From Paramyrothecium sp. XJ0827 (taxonomy: Eukaryota; Ascomycota; Sordariomycetes; Hypocreales; Stachybotryaceae), in assembly GCA_020881915.1 (NCBI GenBank), contig JAJFPB010000003.1, positions 5,022,001-5,086,000 on the forward strand: 64,000 nucleotides of DNA, read 5' to 3'. Shown here in pieces: positions 23,181 to 35,100 of the stretch (position 1 is its first letter; every line of letters begins with the position of its first letter). The notes beneath the pieces were generated by a model, which saw nothing but the letters and a program-made list of their open reading frames with translations, was not told the DNA's origin and searched no databases. Made by a program: the position numbers and the translations under genes.

Positions 23181-23930
23181 AGCTTTGTAAGTAAATGGTT
23201 GCAACTCTAGACTGAAAGACAACGATAAGTAGCACTAGACAGAGCGACGAGAAAGTTGCTGTGAGGATCTATTTGACAGTACCAGCCAATCTTATCTTGC
23301 ATCTTTTGGATGAAAAGACGTCCATACTTGCATGGCTGGGCAAACTTGTCCCGTGTTTCAAACGCGTTCGAAGATTCAACAACTACGGCCCCGACGACAT
23401 TTTCGGCCCCGACCGTTTAGTCAAATCAAACATCTAATGGGGATCAATGGGGTAGTTCATCCGGCAAAAAAATGAGTGGCAGGATGGAACCCAAGGAGTT
23501 TCAAAGTTGAACTCAGTAATTATAGGAATGACATTGATTGCATAGGGAAGCCAAGCATCAAAGGTCGCCCTGCTGTCGCCCAATTTCTTCCTCTTGGGAG
23601 ACTCCTTGTTTCATCCATTGCAACAGGGTGTGCGCGGCGATCCTTCGAGGTTATGCGTCTCGCATGCTCATTGGCTGGGGTGGGTGACATGCAGCACAGC
23701 CTCATCCCAATTGGTGTAGGAATGTCGGAGCCTCGCCATGGCAGTTAACATACGTCTTGTAGTATGTCGCAGGCGCGTTGCATACTGGTAAGGATCAAGC
23801 TATTCGTGCAAAAGGATTGAACGGAATGGCAGCAGGGTAGCCGAAGTTTCCTATATATGCAAGCATTGACCAAGATCCCAACAACTGCTTCACTCAGCAA
23901 AATTGACCGTCATAAACGTTATTGTTCAGA
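23181..23930. other. Intergenic region / promoter of HET-like gene
   Basis: No gene seen. The 3' UTR of the lyase-family gene and the leader of the next gene are expected here. Confidence 0.4.
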
Positions 23931-24116
23931 ATGCCCACTATCAACTGGCCTCGACCACGAAAGGCCCATAACCAGAAAAGACGAGATACCCCAGCTTTCC
24001 AAACACCCGTCTCGACATCGGTCAGCAACAATACAACAATTAGCTTTACACCAACCCCAGCACAGCCAAGTTTTCTTCAGCGAGCGAATTCGTTCTTCCA
24101 GCAATGGAAAACATAA
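23931..24116 (+). other. Upstream ORF overlapping the HET-like gene start
   Basis: An ATG-initiated frame of 61 codons whose stop lies 10 bases past the ATG of the downstream gene (24104), in a different frame. Its product starts MPTINWPRPRKAH and is Ser/Thr/Pro-rich. It may be a repressive overlapping uORF. Alternatively it may be a true first exon, if the first junction of the HET-like gene is wrong. Confidence 0.4.
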
Positions 24117-27083
24117 AGCGATGGGACGATGAGGCCCTAAGCATAGCAGTGAGTATTGCTCACAATGGGTGTTCAACTCCGCTGACACAAATTTATCCTC
24201 AATAGAGTCTGGAAACGCCACCAAGCTTGAATAAGCGATCGCAAAAACCACGCTTCAAGTATCTGCTCGAATCCGACGTCGAACACATCGGGAAAGACGA
24301 ACTTGGTCGCGAATTCGTGAACCGATACGATGACAGATGCATCGATACTGCAACCGGAAAGTTTGTCCCCCTAGAGGTTCAGTGCACAGACGATGTCCTC
24401 AATGGCTCCGGCGGGAGTACCTGGGCGCGGAAACCGATGAAGAACGTCGGGCCATGGACTCTCAGGCTTGCCAATTGGACCATTTCCGGCTGGCCAAAAG
24501 ACAAAAAGCCCAGAGACGTTTTACGGTCTCCAAAAATCCTTGGTAGTTTGTTGTGGAGAATGATGGCGTCTTTTCTTCCTTTGATGGTCTTGGTAAGGAC
24601 TTGGTAACAGCAAGAAGAAATATATACTCATGATGTTTGTAGGCAACAATTTTCCTCTACTTTACCGGAGAGACAGCCAATGGCGGAAGATACAACCCTG
24701 TCCCTTATCGCTACTATGGGCGCCCCAAGAAAAGCAGAAATATAAAAGACGACCAATCTGCGCGGGGATACACACATGCGACGCCGAAGCCACCATCCAA
24801 GGACACTTCGCTTCGCCGCAAGGCCATCACTAATACGGAGGCCGAGAACACAAAAGGCTCTCAACTGAGTTTGGTTGGACAGGAGAGACTCGAGAGGACG
24901 CTTTTGCCTCGAAAGTTGTGCTTTCTCAATAAGTCGCCCACTGTCGAGATTGACGTAGAGACGGGCGAACAGTATCTCGACTACCCTGCCACAAATGTTC
25001 AGCAGGTACGTTGTATTATCGTGCATTATGCTCAGAAAGTTCACTAATGGTGTTAGTGGATGCTTGAAAACAAGCAACACTGTCCGGAGTATTTGTTCAC
25101 AGCGTTTGCGGGGAAACATTTTGGTGATGACCTTGCTGGGATGCGGCCGAAAGAGATCCAGCGGCTACATGAACTTGCTCGCTGTGCCACCCAGGCTGCC
25201 GGACTAGATTGCTATTGGATCTGCCTCAACTGTATGGCAGACCCAGACGAAGAAGGACCATCGAGAGAGGCCTTAGACGTAAGAATCTCCCTCTCCAGGA
25301 GCTGAACAGTTTTTTAATCCTTTGTTATCTAGGTTTGGAGAATCAGCGATGTGATACGAGGCTCTAAAGAGCTTGCTGTTCTCCTGAGAGCTCCCGGGAT
25401 TGGAGAGACAGTGGAGGATTCGTTGAGAGAGTGGGCCGAGTCAATCTGGACATTCCCGGAATTGCTCCTTAGCCCTGGTACTCAAATCACCGCCTGCTTC
25501 TTAAACGACGATGCCTCGCAGTGGCAGCGCCAAGTTATTCCGAAGAACCAGTTCGCCGCCCGGTGTCTTTCCAACAATGTGGATCGGTACCAAGTCCGCA
25601 GACTGCTAGACCATTACCTTGGCAGTCTAAAATTAAGTGATTTGGAACTCACTACAGTGGCCCTTCAGTGTTTCAGCTCGAGGACTAATAATAGTCGGTT
25701 CCTTTCCGGGGACTTCTCATATGCCTTGATGGGGCTGTTAGGAAGAAGACCTCATATCTCGCCCAGTGATTCTGCCTTTCTAGCATTTGCGCGGTATGAA
25801 TATCCTTCACCTATGAGGACATTACTGACTCTCTGCAAGCCTTTCATTGGAGAACTACAACGACCAATTGTTTGAAAGATTCGTCTGCTTGATGCCTGCT
25901 GAAAAAGGCCAAGCATGGCATAACATGCGAGACGCATACGGCGCCCAGCTTTGGGATATCGAGCCGAGCGTGCAGGTGGCCGGGATTGGCGAGTACAGAG
26001 CCAACCAGAACGACATTGACGACGCCATGTTCGAGCAAGAGTTCTTTCACTCGCCACCGTCCAAGGAGCTCAAGAATACTTCAGGCTACACAGAATTCAG
26101 CATCGTGGATGACACAAAGACGCAAGCTGGTGCTGAAAACATCATCATCTCCGGCCATTCGGAACTGAGAGAGGACGATGTTGTGATTCTAGACGGCTGC
26201 CTTGCCGCGACTGTGCACTGGGATTCATTCCGCCGCCTTCGACATTCCCGCAGGGCAACTTGGCGACGACTCATAGCAGAGTGGATGGTTCGCCTGAACA
26301 TCTTCCCCTTTTACGCCGGGTTTGGTTTGGCCATCGTAGTCGAGCTGTCCAGAGTGGCCGTTTTCTACGAAATCGACAAAGAAGCTGGAAAGGTAGTAGA
26401 GCACAGAAAAGTCGTTGGGCCATCGAACCCTGGCTGGGTTGCCTGCATGTTACTCACGGTGGTGCTGCTTGTCTACAGCATCTGCGTTTTTGTTGCTGCA
26501 CCGTGGATCATTCGCAGGGCGTACGGGGGTAAGTTATGGGAAGCGCAGCCTTGGTTCTTTGGATTCGAGGGCTACATGCCTATCGAGGATATTGAAGCCA
26601 AGTTACTTGGTTCCTATCAAGGACGCTTGACTTGGAGCCATTATGCATCCTCGCCGTTGAGCCATCACATCGTGAAAGACGATCGCTGGGTTGTCCCTCG
26701 GGATCCTTGTGAGAATCCCGAAACCAAACAGCTGGTTGAGAGGGCAAGGCATGCGGAGCCTGGGCAAAGTCGAGTGAGTGACTCTAGGCTTGTTATTGTA
26801 GAAACACTGCTAACCAGCGCAGGTATTCACCATTGTAGATACTCACTCCATGACAGCCACTCTGTTCGAAGCCATCCGGCCACCCGAGGTCCTACTTGTC
26901 TGTGGCAGCGAAGGTGGAATGCAGCGTGCCCTCGGCTGCTCGTTCGAATGGACGACGTCTACCTTTTACAAGGAAACAGTTCTTCGACTCGAAACACGTG
27001 TACTGGAACGGATGGATAGGATCAGACGCGTTCGGTTGGGTATCAGACGAAAGGAGAAGCCAACTACTCGCATGTCTATTTGA
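24104..27083 (+). CDS. HET-like membrane protein, function unknown (7 exons)
   Basis: Exons 24104-24148, 24206-24592, 24643-25005, 25057-25278, 25333-25793, 25840-26773 and 26823-27083 give 890 aa with all phases consistent. A hydrophobic segment spans the exon 2/3 junction (LPLMVLATIFLYF). Exons 4-5 have the logic of a heterokaryon-incompatibility (HET) domain: LARCATQAAGLDCYWICL, then acidic residues, VWRISDVIRGSKELAVLL, and REWAESIWTFPELLLS, comparable to the 'YxWID..C...W.RxWTxQE' core. It lacks the classic N-terminal LSYxWG. Exon 6 adds two transmembrane helices (FPFYAGFGLAIVVELSRVAV and WVACMLLTVVLLVYSICVF). HET proteins trigger cell death after non-self recognition; whether this divergent, membrane-embedded relative does so is inference. 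Confidence 0.75.
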
Positions 27084-27314
27084 GTACTTGTCTGTTCGAT
27101 TAGGATGGTTAGGCTTGGCGTTGTTGAATGAGGTCTTGGCTGATGAGTACACGATTATGAGCGAAATGCAGACCCAGGACAATTTGTTTTAGTTTGCGAA
27201 AATGACAACACATGTACAACGCTATTGTTCCTTGCAGCGGCCTGCATACTGGTCTGCTTACCTCCCTTGTCATGAGGATTTACCATTTCATCTTGTCTCC
27301 TCACAGCAGCCGAG

Positions 27315-27362
27315 CACGTGTACTATGATCATTCTCGTCCACGTGCTGCTACTCTGCACGTG
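27315..27362. promoter_or_regulatory. Cluster of three CACGTG (PHO-type E-box) sites
   Basis: CACGTG occurs at 27315-27320, 27340-27345 and 27357-27362, and a related CACGTT lies at 27481-27486. All are 0.37-0.55 kb upstream of the alkaline phosphatase start. CACGTG is bound by the bHLH regulators Pho4 in yeast and NUC-1 in Neurospora, which activate phosphatases on phosphate starvation. Three sites in 48 bp are far above chance, so phosphate control of the gene downstream is a reasonable inference. Confidence 0.7.
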
Positions 27363-27858
27363 TGTAGCATCGCATTGGAATATCGCAACCTTGCCATTGA
27401 TCAGGGATGCGGTGCCACCTTCTACAATGAGCTGTAGCGTCTTCACGCAGGGCGTTGTTGGAACCGCGATGGGCCGACAGCACGTTGCGGCCCGCGCTAT
27501 TGCAATTGGCCACGCCTCGTCGGGCCTTCGTCCATAGGGGATGTGATTTGTGGGCCAACTGAGCCGGATCTTCTTGGCCTTCTTTTTGACCGGGCCCGCT
27601 CTCCACCGCATCATCCGATTGTCAGCTACAGTACCCTGCAGTTGTTGAGTTGCAATATTGAGTTGTTGTGCAGCTTTGCTCGGTCAATTGAGAAGCTGTC
27701 GGCCAATCCTCGAGCTGCTGCTCAATTCGCTATGGAGCAACTCTCTCTTCTTATAAAGACAGCCCTTTGCGCACCTTGATGGCCTGCTGATCCTGTGCGT
27801 CCGAGTAGCTGATCCCCAGTCATCCAGCCGTCCTCCAATCGGTTTGCTTCCTGTCACG

Positions 27859-29531
27859 ATGCGTGCTGCCGCTGCCATCACTGCTGTCGGGGCTTTCGCC
27901 CAGACGGCCGTCGCCGCCTCTGTCCAGGCCAAGAACTTCATCTACGTCGTTCCCGATGGCTACGGCCAGAGCTCGCAGACGATGGCCCGTGACCTGAAGA
28001 GCCTCGTTGAGACTGGCAACCCTGCCAACAGGCCCGGCAACATTGAGCCTCTCGCTGCCGATGAGCTCGTAAGTGCCAGAGCAATTTGAGAAGTGTCTTA
28101 AACTCAATCAACCACTAACGCGTTACAGGTCGTCGGACTTGTCAGGACCTACGCTGCCAACAACCTCATCACTGACTCGGCTGCCTCCGGTACTGCCTTC
28201 GCTGCCGGCTACAAGTCCAACAATGGCATGATCGGTGTCATTCCTGACGGCCGCCCTGTTGGTTCCATCCTCGAGGCTGCCAAGGTTGCCGGCATGAGGA
28301 CTGGTCTCGTCGTCACCAGCACGATCAACCACGCTACTCCTGCAGGTAGAGCAACACAAGACATGCTATACAACAGTGTTTTGCAACGGGCGCTAACAAG
28401 GTATTAGTCTACGCCGCCCACACCGACAGCCGCGGCAACCTGGACACGATTGCCGAGCACGAGCTAGGTTACGGCCACCCTCTTGGCTCTGTCGTCGACA
28501 TCCTGCTCGGTGGTGGCCGCTGTTCCTTCTACCCCAAGGGCCAGAACAACTCGTGCCGCTCCGACAGCCTTGACCTCTGGGCCTACGCCAAGGAGAAGAA
28601 CTTCACCATTGCCAAGAACCGCGATGAGTTCGACTCGCTCGACAAGGGCTTGGGTGATGCCCACCTGCCCATTCTGGGTCTTTTCAACGACAGTTTGTAC
28701 CACTCGCCTCCGTTGCGCTGCATGCCTTGCTAAGAGACTACAGGTGATCTTCGCTACGAGATTGACCGTCGCGTCACTCAAGATGAGCCCTCACTCATTG
28801 AAATGACCGAGACTGCCCTCAACAGTCTTCACCGCGCCACTCACTGCAAGGACCAGGGCTTCTTCATCATGATTGAAGCTTCCCGTATTGACCACGCCGG
28901 CCACGCCAACGACCCTGCCGCCCACGCCGTCGACACCCTGGTGTACAACGACCTCCTGAACTACCTCCGTGGGTGGATCGACGAGCACCCCGACACCGTC
29001 ATGATGTCCGCCGCCGACCACGAGTGCGGTGGCTTGACTCTTAACGGCTTCAACCCCCTTCCCCTGAACGGTTCCAGCCACTCCGGCGAGTACCTGCAGA
29101 GCCTCTGGAGGGGCCGCCCCGCCGGTGCCGACAGTCGCCAATTCCTCGTCTCGGAGCTCCTTCCCCTTGCCGGCATCACCAGGGCTACCGAGGCTGAGAT
29201 TAACACTCTGCTCGGCGCCTCCAACGTCGGCAGCGAGCTCGTCTCTCTTCTGTCTTCGCGCGCTGGCGTGAACTGGTCCACCGGCGGCCACACCGCTTCA
29301 GACATTACCCTGTTTGCTTACGCCGCCGAGGACAAGATCAAGGCCCTGAAGTCCGACCTTGCCGGCAACCACGAGAACACCGAGCTTCCCCGCTACATCG
29401 AGGAGGTTCTCGGCCTTGACATGGACGCCGTCACCGAGATCCTTCAAGCCGCCGCTGAGAAGGACGACGCCTGGCTTGGTAAGCGCGGCATCGATGCCCG
29501 CGATGAGCACGACCACACCCACGCTCACTAA
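27859..29531 (+). CDS. Secreted alkaline phosphatase
   Basis: Exons 27859-28068, 28129-28345, 28408-28692 and 28744-29531 give 499 aa. A signal peptide (MRAAAAITAVGAFAQTAVAA) precedes the metal-binding start of the fold (VVPDGYG). The catalytic serine is in TDSAASGTAF (Ser ~87), and the metal ligands lie in MIEASRIDHAGHAND and SAADHECGG, with STGGHTASD near the end. Together these are all three metal-binding clusters of the PhoA/PHO8 family. No C-terminal membrane anchor is seen, and the tail is His/Asp-rich (HDHTHAH). It therefore likely hydrolyses phosphomonoesters outside the cell or in the secretory pathway. Codon use is strongly C-ending, unlike the accessory neighbours, suggesting high expression. 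The CACGTG cluster upstream suggests induction by low phosphate. Confidence 0.95.
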
Positions 29532-30335
29532 ATCCCACCATGGCTACAAACGGGTTTTAGGTCAGGTCAAAGTACCCTTGTCATGAGAATTTTCTCCGCA
29601 ACGGGGGTTTGAGTAGAAGTTTGTAAAATAAACAATTCTTAATCTTACTTCTCAGAAGTTCTGTAGCAGTTAGGCTGCTTTTTCACATCAATGTTCGATA
29701 TGTGCTCCGCCAGCTTGTTTTCGATGACTTGACTCACTATCTAGTCCCATATTTTGGAACTCTGTAGACAGTCGGTCCGCACTATTTAATAGGTGAGCCA
29801 CCAAGAGAGCTTGGCGAACCCTCAGACAACCATTTTCCACGCTGATTCTGCTTCCGAGCCTCGTCCTCCAAAATTTCGTGCGCAGCTGTGCCACTGAAGC
29901 CAGGAGTTCCATGTCCCAATATCTCTTGGTCATCGAGACAGATATGAGTGCGAAGAAAATCGCAGTCCTCAATATGACGCGTGGACGAGGCACCAACTCC
30001 GATTCAATGGCCAGTAGGCTCGCAATTCTTTGCTTAGGACGGGCGAAGCGAGAACATGACACCCAAGCGAAGGCATAAGGTTGAAATCCTAAGAATTCGC
30101 AATTGGACAGGGTTGGCTGCGACTCTGTCAAAAGCCGAGTACCCCGCTGGAAGTCCTACCCTGACCTCGACGTCTCAGCTCAACGGATTGGAAGCGCATT
30201 TTACCCCTAAGCGCCTCAGCCCAGCCTTCCATCTTGGTGACCCTGACTTAAAGATTCTGTCTTCTTCAGCCGCATAAGTGACTCGAGTGGCTAAGTATTC
30301 TCGAAAATTGCTTCTCTCTCAGTTGAAGCACCACC
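29532..30335. other. Intergenic region
   Basis: Phosphatase 3' UTR and promoter of the next gene. Short open frames on both strands lack coding character. Confidence 0.4.
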
Positions 30336-31919
30336 ATGGCGACACAAAGCGGCATCCCGCTGTCGTCGCTGCCGCCGCCGCCTCAGCAGCCGCCTACTGC
30401 GATCCCAGCAAATCAGCCAGCGACTCCGCCAGTTCAACAGACGACCACTCCAGCAGTTCAACAGACGGTTACTCCAGCAGTCCGACAAGCAATACCATTA
30501 GGACAAGGACAGCAACAGCAACCCAACTTGACGCCGTTGGAAGAGGAGCAGAACAGCCTCATAAACAAACTGTGGGACTTTCGCCTCAATAGCGCCCAGC
30601 CCGATGATGTCAAAGCAGCAAAGGAAATCCGCGCGGATCTCCGTCTTTACTTTGAGGCAAATGGACTCACAAAGCCTCTATTTCAACAAACGGCGACACA
30701 ACCGCCGCCAAATGAGAGAATCGGAGTTGAGTACTGTGTGAGACTTCTCAAGGACTTCCCCGGTGAAACTCGATCCTCGCTGGTGGACATGGTCAACGCC
30801 AGAGCCCGTACAACCCTCGCCAACCCAAACAATGCTCAACCTGGACCGGCAGGAAATGCAACCAACCCGCCAACGGCGCCTCCCATGACAACACCAGAAG
30901 CAAATGAGTTGACACCGCAAAATGTGGACAAGGCTCTCGTCACGGCCATCGGGTTGCTCTACGCTGTGCGCTTGCTAGACAGATCCACCCGCACGGGCGG
31001 AGGGCAGACTCTCCACAACATTCCCATCTACCTGTCGCTTTGGCCAAAGGAGCAGTCTCTCGAAGCTCTTCTCACGTCTTTCTTACCTTCAGTGCTGGAC
31101 AGCTCGAAAGAGCCAAGCACGGCGCTGCGGGTGAATCAGCTGACAACGGCGTACTTTACCAAGTACGCTTCCATCGACATCTCCTGGACGGACCATCTGC
31201 CAAATCACCTGCGACTCTTGATTGGGGAAAAGACAAAGACGCTCTTTATCTACAAGTATCCTTCTTTCCTGAAGGCGACGTATGAGGCTTCAAGAGATGA
31301 GGTGCCCCCAGCAACTCGGCGATACGAGGGTGGATGTCCAGTCGACCACTTTGACATCAAGCTCAACCAGTCTCTCAAAAAAGGCCGGTACACTCCAGAG
31401 TTCCTTTACGAAACCCTAATGACGTATCGTCTGCTTCTACCAATTAGAAACCGCGAGGACAACGAACGGCTCCTCAAACTTTCGCCACCTAAGTTATGGA
31501 CCCTTTTCCGACTGCCCTTCACCCCTGAGACTCATAACGTCGATGGAAACCTCATGCTCCCATACGAGGACTGGCATCGCCCTTCCAAGTATGAGCGGGC
31601 CATGACGAATCGCCGCGAGCTGTTTGAGCGATTCCCCCACTGGGCAACGAGGCTTCACACCCTGTACGAGGAGACGCAGGATCCGACCCCGATGACGAGG
31701 TTTGAGAACTGGGTCGAAAGGCGCAAGTCGCCGCGGCACTCGTTCAAGGTGACTTTCTTCGGTTTCCTGATTGCCATTTTGTTTGGCGTGGTGGCTACGT
31801 TCCTTGCGATCTGGCAACTTGCTCTCGCGATTCAGGATGCTGGCAATGAGGACAAACCATCGATTTCGATTTCGAATAGTTCAGTTTCTAATCTCTCAGT
31901 TCTGGGCTTTAATGTTTGA
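30336..31919 (+). CDS. Q/P-rich tail-anchored protein of a conserved fungal family, function unknown
   Basis: Single exon, 527 aa, with a good start context (CACCATGG). Residues 1-65 are low-complexity Pro/Gln/Thr (PPPPQQPP, VQQTTTPAVQQTVTPAV). After LTPLEEEQNSLINKLWDF comes a helical region. Residues ~280-360 contain SWTDHLPNHL and IYKYPSFLKA followed by an ETLMTYRLLLP segment. This 'W-T-D-x-L-x-x-H-L' block recurs in uncharacterised ascomycete proteins, as I recall. One C-terminal transmembrane helix (FFGFLIAILFGVVATFLAIW, ~480-500) leaves a short tail. It is convergent with the large gene at 32114-36904, with only 194 bp between their stop codons, and both have Q/P-rich N-termini followed by a PLxxEE...W motif. 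The role is unknown. Confidence 0.85.
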   Translation: MATQSGIPLSSLPPPPQQPPTAIPANQPATPPVQQTTTPAVQQTVTPAVRQAIPLGQGQQQQPNLTPLEEEQNSLINKLWDFRLNSAQPDDVKAAKEIRADLRLYFEANGLTKPLFQQTATQPPPNERIGVEYCVRLLKDFPGETRSSLVDMVNARARTTLANPNNAQPGPAGNATNPPTAPPMTTPEANELTPQNVDKALVTAIGLLYAVRLLDRSTRTGGGQTLHNIPIYLSLWPKEQSLEALLTSFLPSVLDSSKEPSTALRVNQLTTAYFTKYASIDISWTDHLPNHLRLLIGEKTKTLFIYKYPSFLKATYEASRDEVPPATRRYEGGCPVDHFDIKLNQSLKKGRYTPEFLYETLMTYRLLLPIRNREDNERLLKLSPPKLWTLFRLPFTPETHNVDGNLMLPYEDWHRPSKYERAMTNRRELFERFPHWATRLHTLYEETQDPTPMTRFENWVERRKSPRHSFKVTFFGFLIAILFGVVATFLAIWQLALAIQDAGNEDKPSISISNSSVSNLSVLGFNV

Positions 31920-32113
31920 GCACAGGACTTCGCCAACACTGTGTCGGCTGTCAGACGAACGTATTGCTTTAGTGTCTCTTCATCTCCTGGCTTCTTATAT
32001 TTCCTCCATCTTATCCGTAGATAGATAGATATTATGAAATGGTTAAGGAGATGCCTTTTTTTTGAACAGGGCCCTTCAACTCGCCCGTCAGTGGCCACCT
32101 GTCTCGTTCTACA

Positions 32114-35100
32114 TCAAACCATTACCGAGCTTTCCGTCCTGAACGTCCTCTCCCGCCGTCGGCGCAGCCAGCTATCCGGGTGCAATTTCTCGGAAATCTC
32201 AAGGCCCATATCCACCGCCGCTTTCCTCCTCTGTAGCGGCTTGTGTCCATGCAGTACAGATGCTTGCCGGATATCTTGCCGGATAGGACTAGCCAAGTAC
32301 CATGCCCAGACCGCCGCGCCACCAAGCAAACAATACACGACAAAAGCGCTCGAAAAGCCCGTCGCAACTAGAAATGGGTGTTAGTGGATGACAATTTTGA
32401 TTGCGAATGTTACCTACTCCAAACGCGTGGCTCAAAGTTACTTGAGAAGAAGATAAACGGGAGCTGGAACCATGTTAGTTCTAGGCACTCGCTCTCAACC
32501 ATGGTGGTACTTACAAATATTCCAGTAATCATAGTCAGGAGAGCCAACTCCCCAATAGTCAGTAGTTTGAGAAAGTTGCCAGCATTGACTAATTTCATGG
32601 TGGCCATGGAGACCTGGGCGTCCGCCTCCCACTGGAGCTTGCGGCAAAGATCGTCCAACTGGCAACAATTAGCATCTTGGCCAGGGGCCGCGGTCTTGAG
32701 AAACATACATCATCTCGAGTTCTGCAAACTTGCTGGTGAAGCTCCCAAAGTTCCCCGTTGTATGCTTCTATAATCTTGTAAAGGCGGTCCAGCTCTGCTT
32801 GCATAACGTCAAGATTCTCTCGAAGCGTTCTCTGGTGATTGTTCAGAAGTACCCAGAGGCGGATATTTTCTTTCAATTGCTCAAAGGCGTCCTTTTGTTG
32901 TTCTATTGCATCCATGGCTTCTTTAATCTCCTCGGCATCAGTACCGAGCCTTCGAGAGTGGCGGAGTGCCTCGTCTATCGTCGCCCTGACTGTGGCCGGG
33001 TCGAAAATGGTGAGACCGTGGAGGATAACCTCTAGCTTTCTACCAAATTCATTCTGTATATCGAAAGGTATAGCCATTAGAATTTGGCATGGCCATGAAT
33101 GGGATGGGGGGGGGGAAGACTAACCTGTCGTGTCAAGTTTTCCCGATAGCCTTCAAACAACCTTCCCGCTTGCCATTGGAATGCATTGTTGATACATTCC
33201 TCTAGAACTATCAAGACAATACTCATCCATACGGGGTGGTTTGAGTGTTTTGGTATGTCAAGCATCCGTTGTTCAACTAGCTGTCGGATGTTGCAGGATT
33301 TGCCAGGATACCCGCGCCTGTCTGGGAAGCTGGTGATGACTGTCTTCTCATCAATCACCCAGAGCCATAACGAAGATACCATCAGAACAGTGTCAGCCGT
33401 CTTGATTGGACTCTTAGAAGCGCCATGGCTATGTGACTCAACATAGGGCACGTTGACTCCCGTCGGTTTGTTCTTCTCCTTCAGCCGTGTGATGATGGAG
33501 TACCATGCATCAAACTGTCTTGGAGACTTCTCTTGTCCTATAATTCGAGGTCGGTGAATAGAACCTCGTGTAGCGGAGTCTTGCAACCAATTATAAACCT
33601 CCGGGAATGCATGCATCATCAGATACTTCCTCGCTGCCTCCAGGAGCACTGCTCCCAAAGCGCTTCCGGGTCTGATTCTGCTAAAAGGCTGGGTCCTCAG
33701 AAGCCTTTCCTCGGTAGATGTAGCAGGGGGGCGTTTTGTCTGTGCATCAATGGGATTCCTTGACATGACATTTATCAGCCATGATGTATACCGAGCCGTG
33801 CTACCGGATTCAAAGTCCAGGAATGGCATCTGTCCCACTACAGTTAGTACACGCCAACCATAAAACGGGAGCGAAAGCATACAAAAAGAACCAAGTCATT
33901 TCTTCTGGAAGGCACTGTTACTAAGTCTTTAGACGGTGCTAGGCCACAAAATGGACGCATTGAGACGGAGGGACCATGTCTGCGTTCGTTTGCTCTACAA
34001 TAACGGGCCTGCAGAATTGGACGATCAAAGCTGCTCCCAATGCTGACACTGGATAGGGGGGTCGAAGGCCATTCTGATTCCTCCTTGGACTGATTCTGAA
34101 CTCGGCGGATAGAACCCTGAAAGAAGTATCGTCAGTAAGCAGTGCGGGTCTGACGCTCAAAGCCCAGGGTTACCTCTAACAACTAGAAGGGAGTCAAGTG
34201 TCAGTTTCCGCACGTGTCTGCTCGGGTGACTTCGATCATACCTCAATATTATTGACTGGCCAGTGAACATATTCCCAATCATGATCTACATGAAAAGCTA
34301 TTTCCTGGACCATGTCGTGAAGCTCGTGAGAAGGGAGATATTTGGCTTGGATGTCGTGTCGATCTGCTGATAATGGATTAGGTGCTATCATGGAGTAACA
34401 TAGGCCGAAACTGTTATTGTAATAATGAGTGACAGATGTGGCACGGGATCCGGGCATGGGTTCTCCTGAGTAATGGCCAAGAACAGGGTGAAAGTCTGGT
34501 TCTTCAATGGAATCTGCAAGCGAGCGTCTGAATCTAAAGTCTCGCCATCCGCCTTCCGCCATAGATTTCATATATGCAGTAAAGAGTGGGTGCTCTGGGT
34601 TCGTGAATGCTTTGTTCTGAAGTCGAATCAGGTTCGTTTGCTCTCCAATGGCTTGTAGATCTTTTGAAGAGACCACTTCGAGAAATCGATCTCTGTCCCT
34701 GAACTTGACACATCCAGTCAAATGGAAGTATGGGTCCGCCACGCAGCGATTATGCTCCTCACTTGACACACAAGTGACTAAATGTGAGCGTGGGTCCGTA
34801 GCAACGATACGAAGCTCTTGATCCGAGTTCCTGGCCGATGTCTGATGACTGCATTGCCGTGTCTGAGATGGAGGGAGTGAGGACGCACATACTGTGTTGG
34901 CTGGAAGATGCGGTGGCGGCTTCAACCCTTTGAAAAGTGCCTTGATTATATTGCTTGCAGTTTCATCGTCTGCGTAATCCTCGCGCAGGGTAGACTCATG
35001 GTCTAGAAAATCTGCGCCAAAGACAATGATGACTTGTCTCAGGTAAAATCTGGTTTGAGCCGGGATTGTGCCATCCGAAACCTCGAATCTTCGAAGCCTT

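Noticed and set aside
28791..29291. Antisense frame in the alkaline phosphatase
   Set aside because: Composition-driven shadow of C-ending codons; the plus-strand exon has the catalytic motifs.
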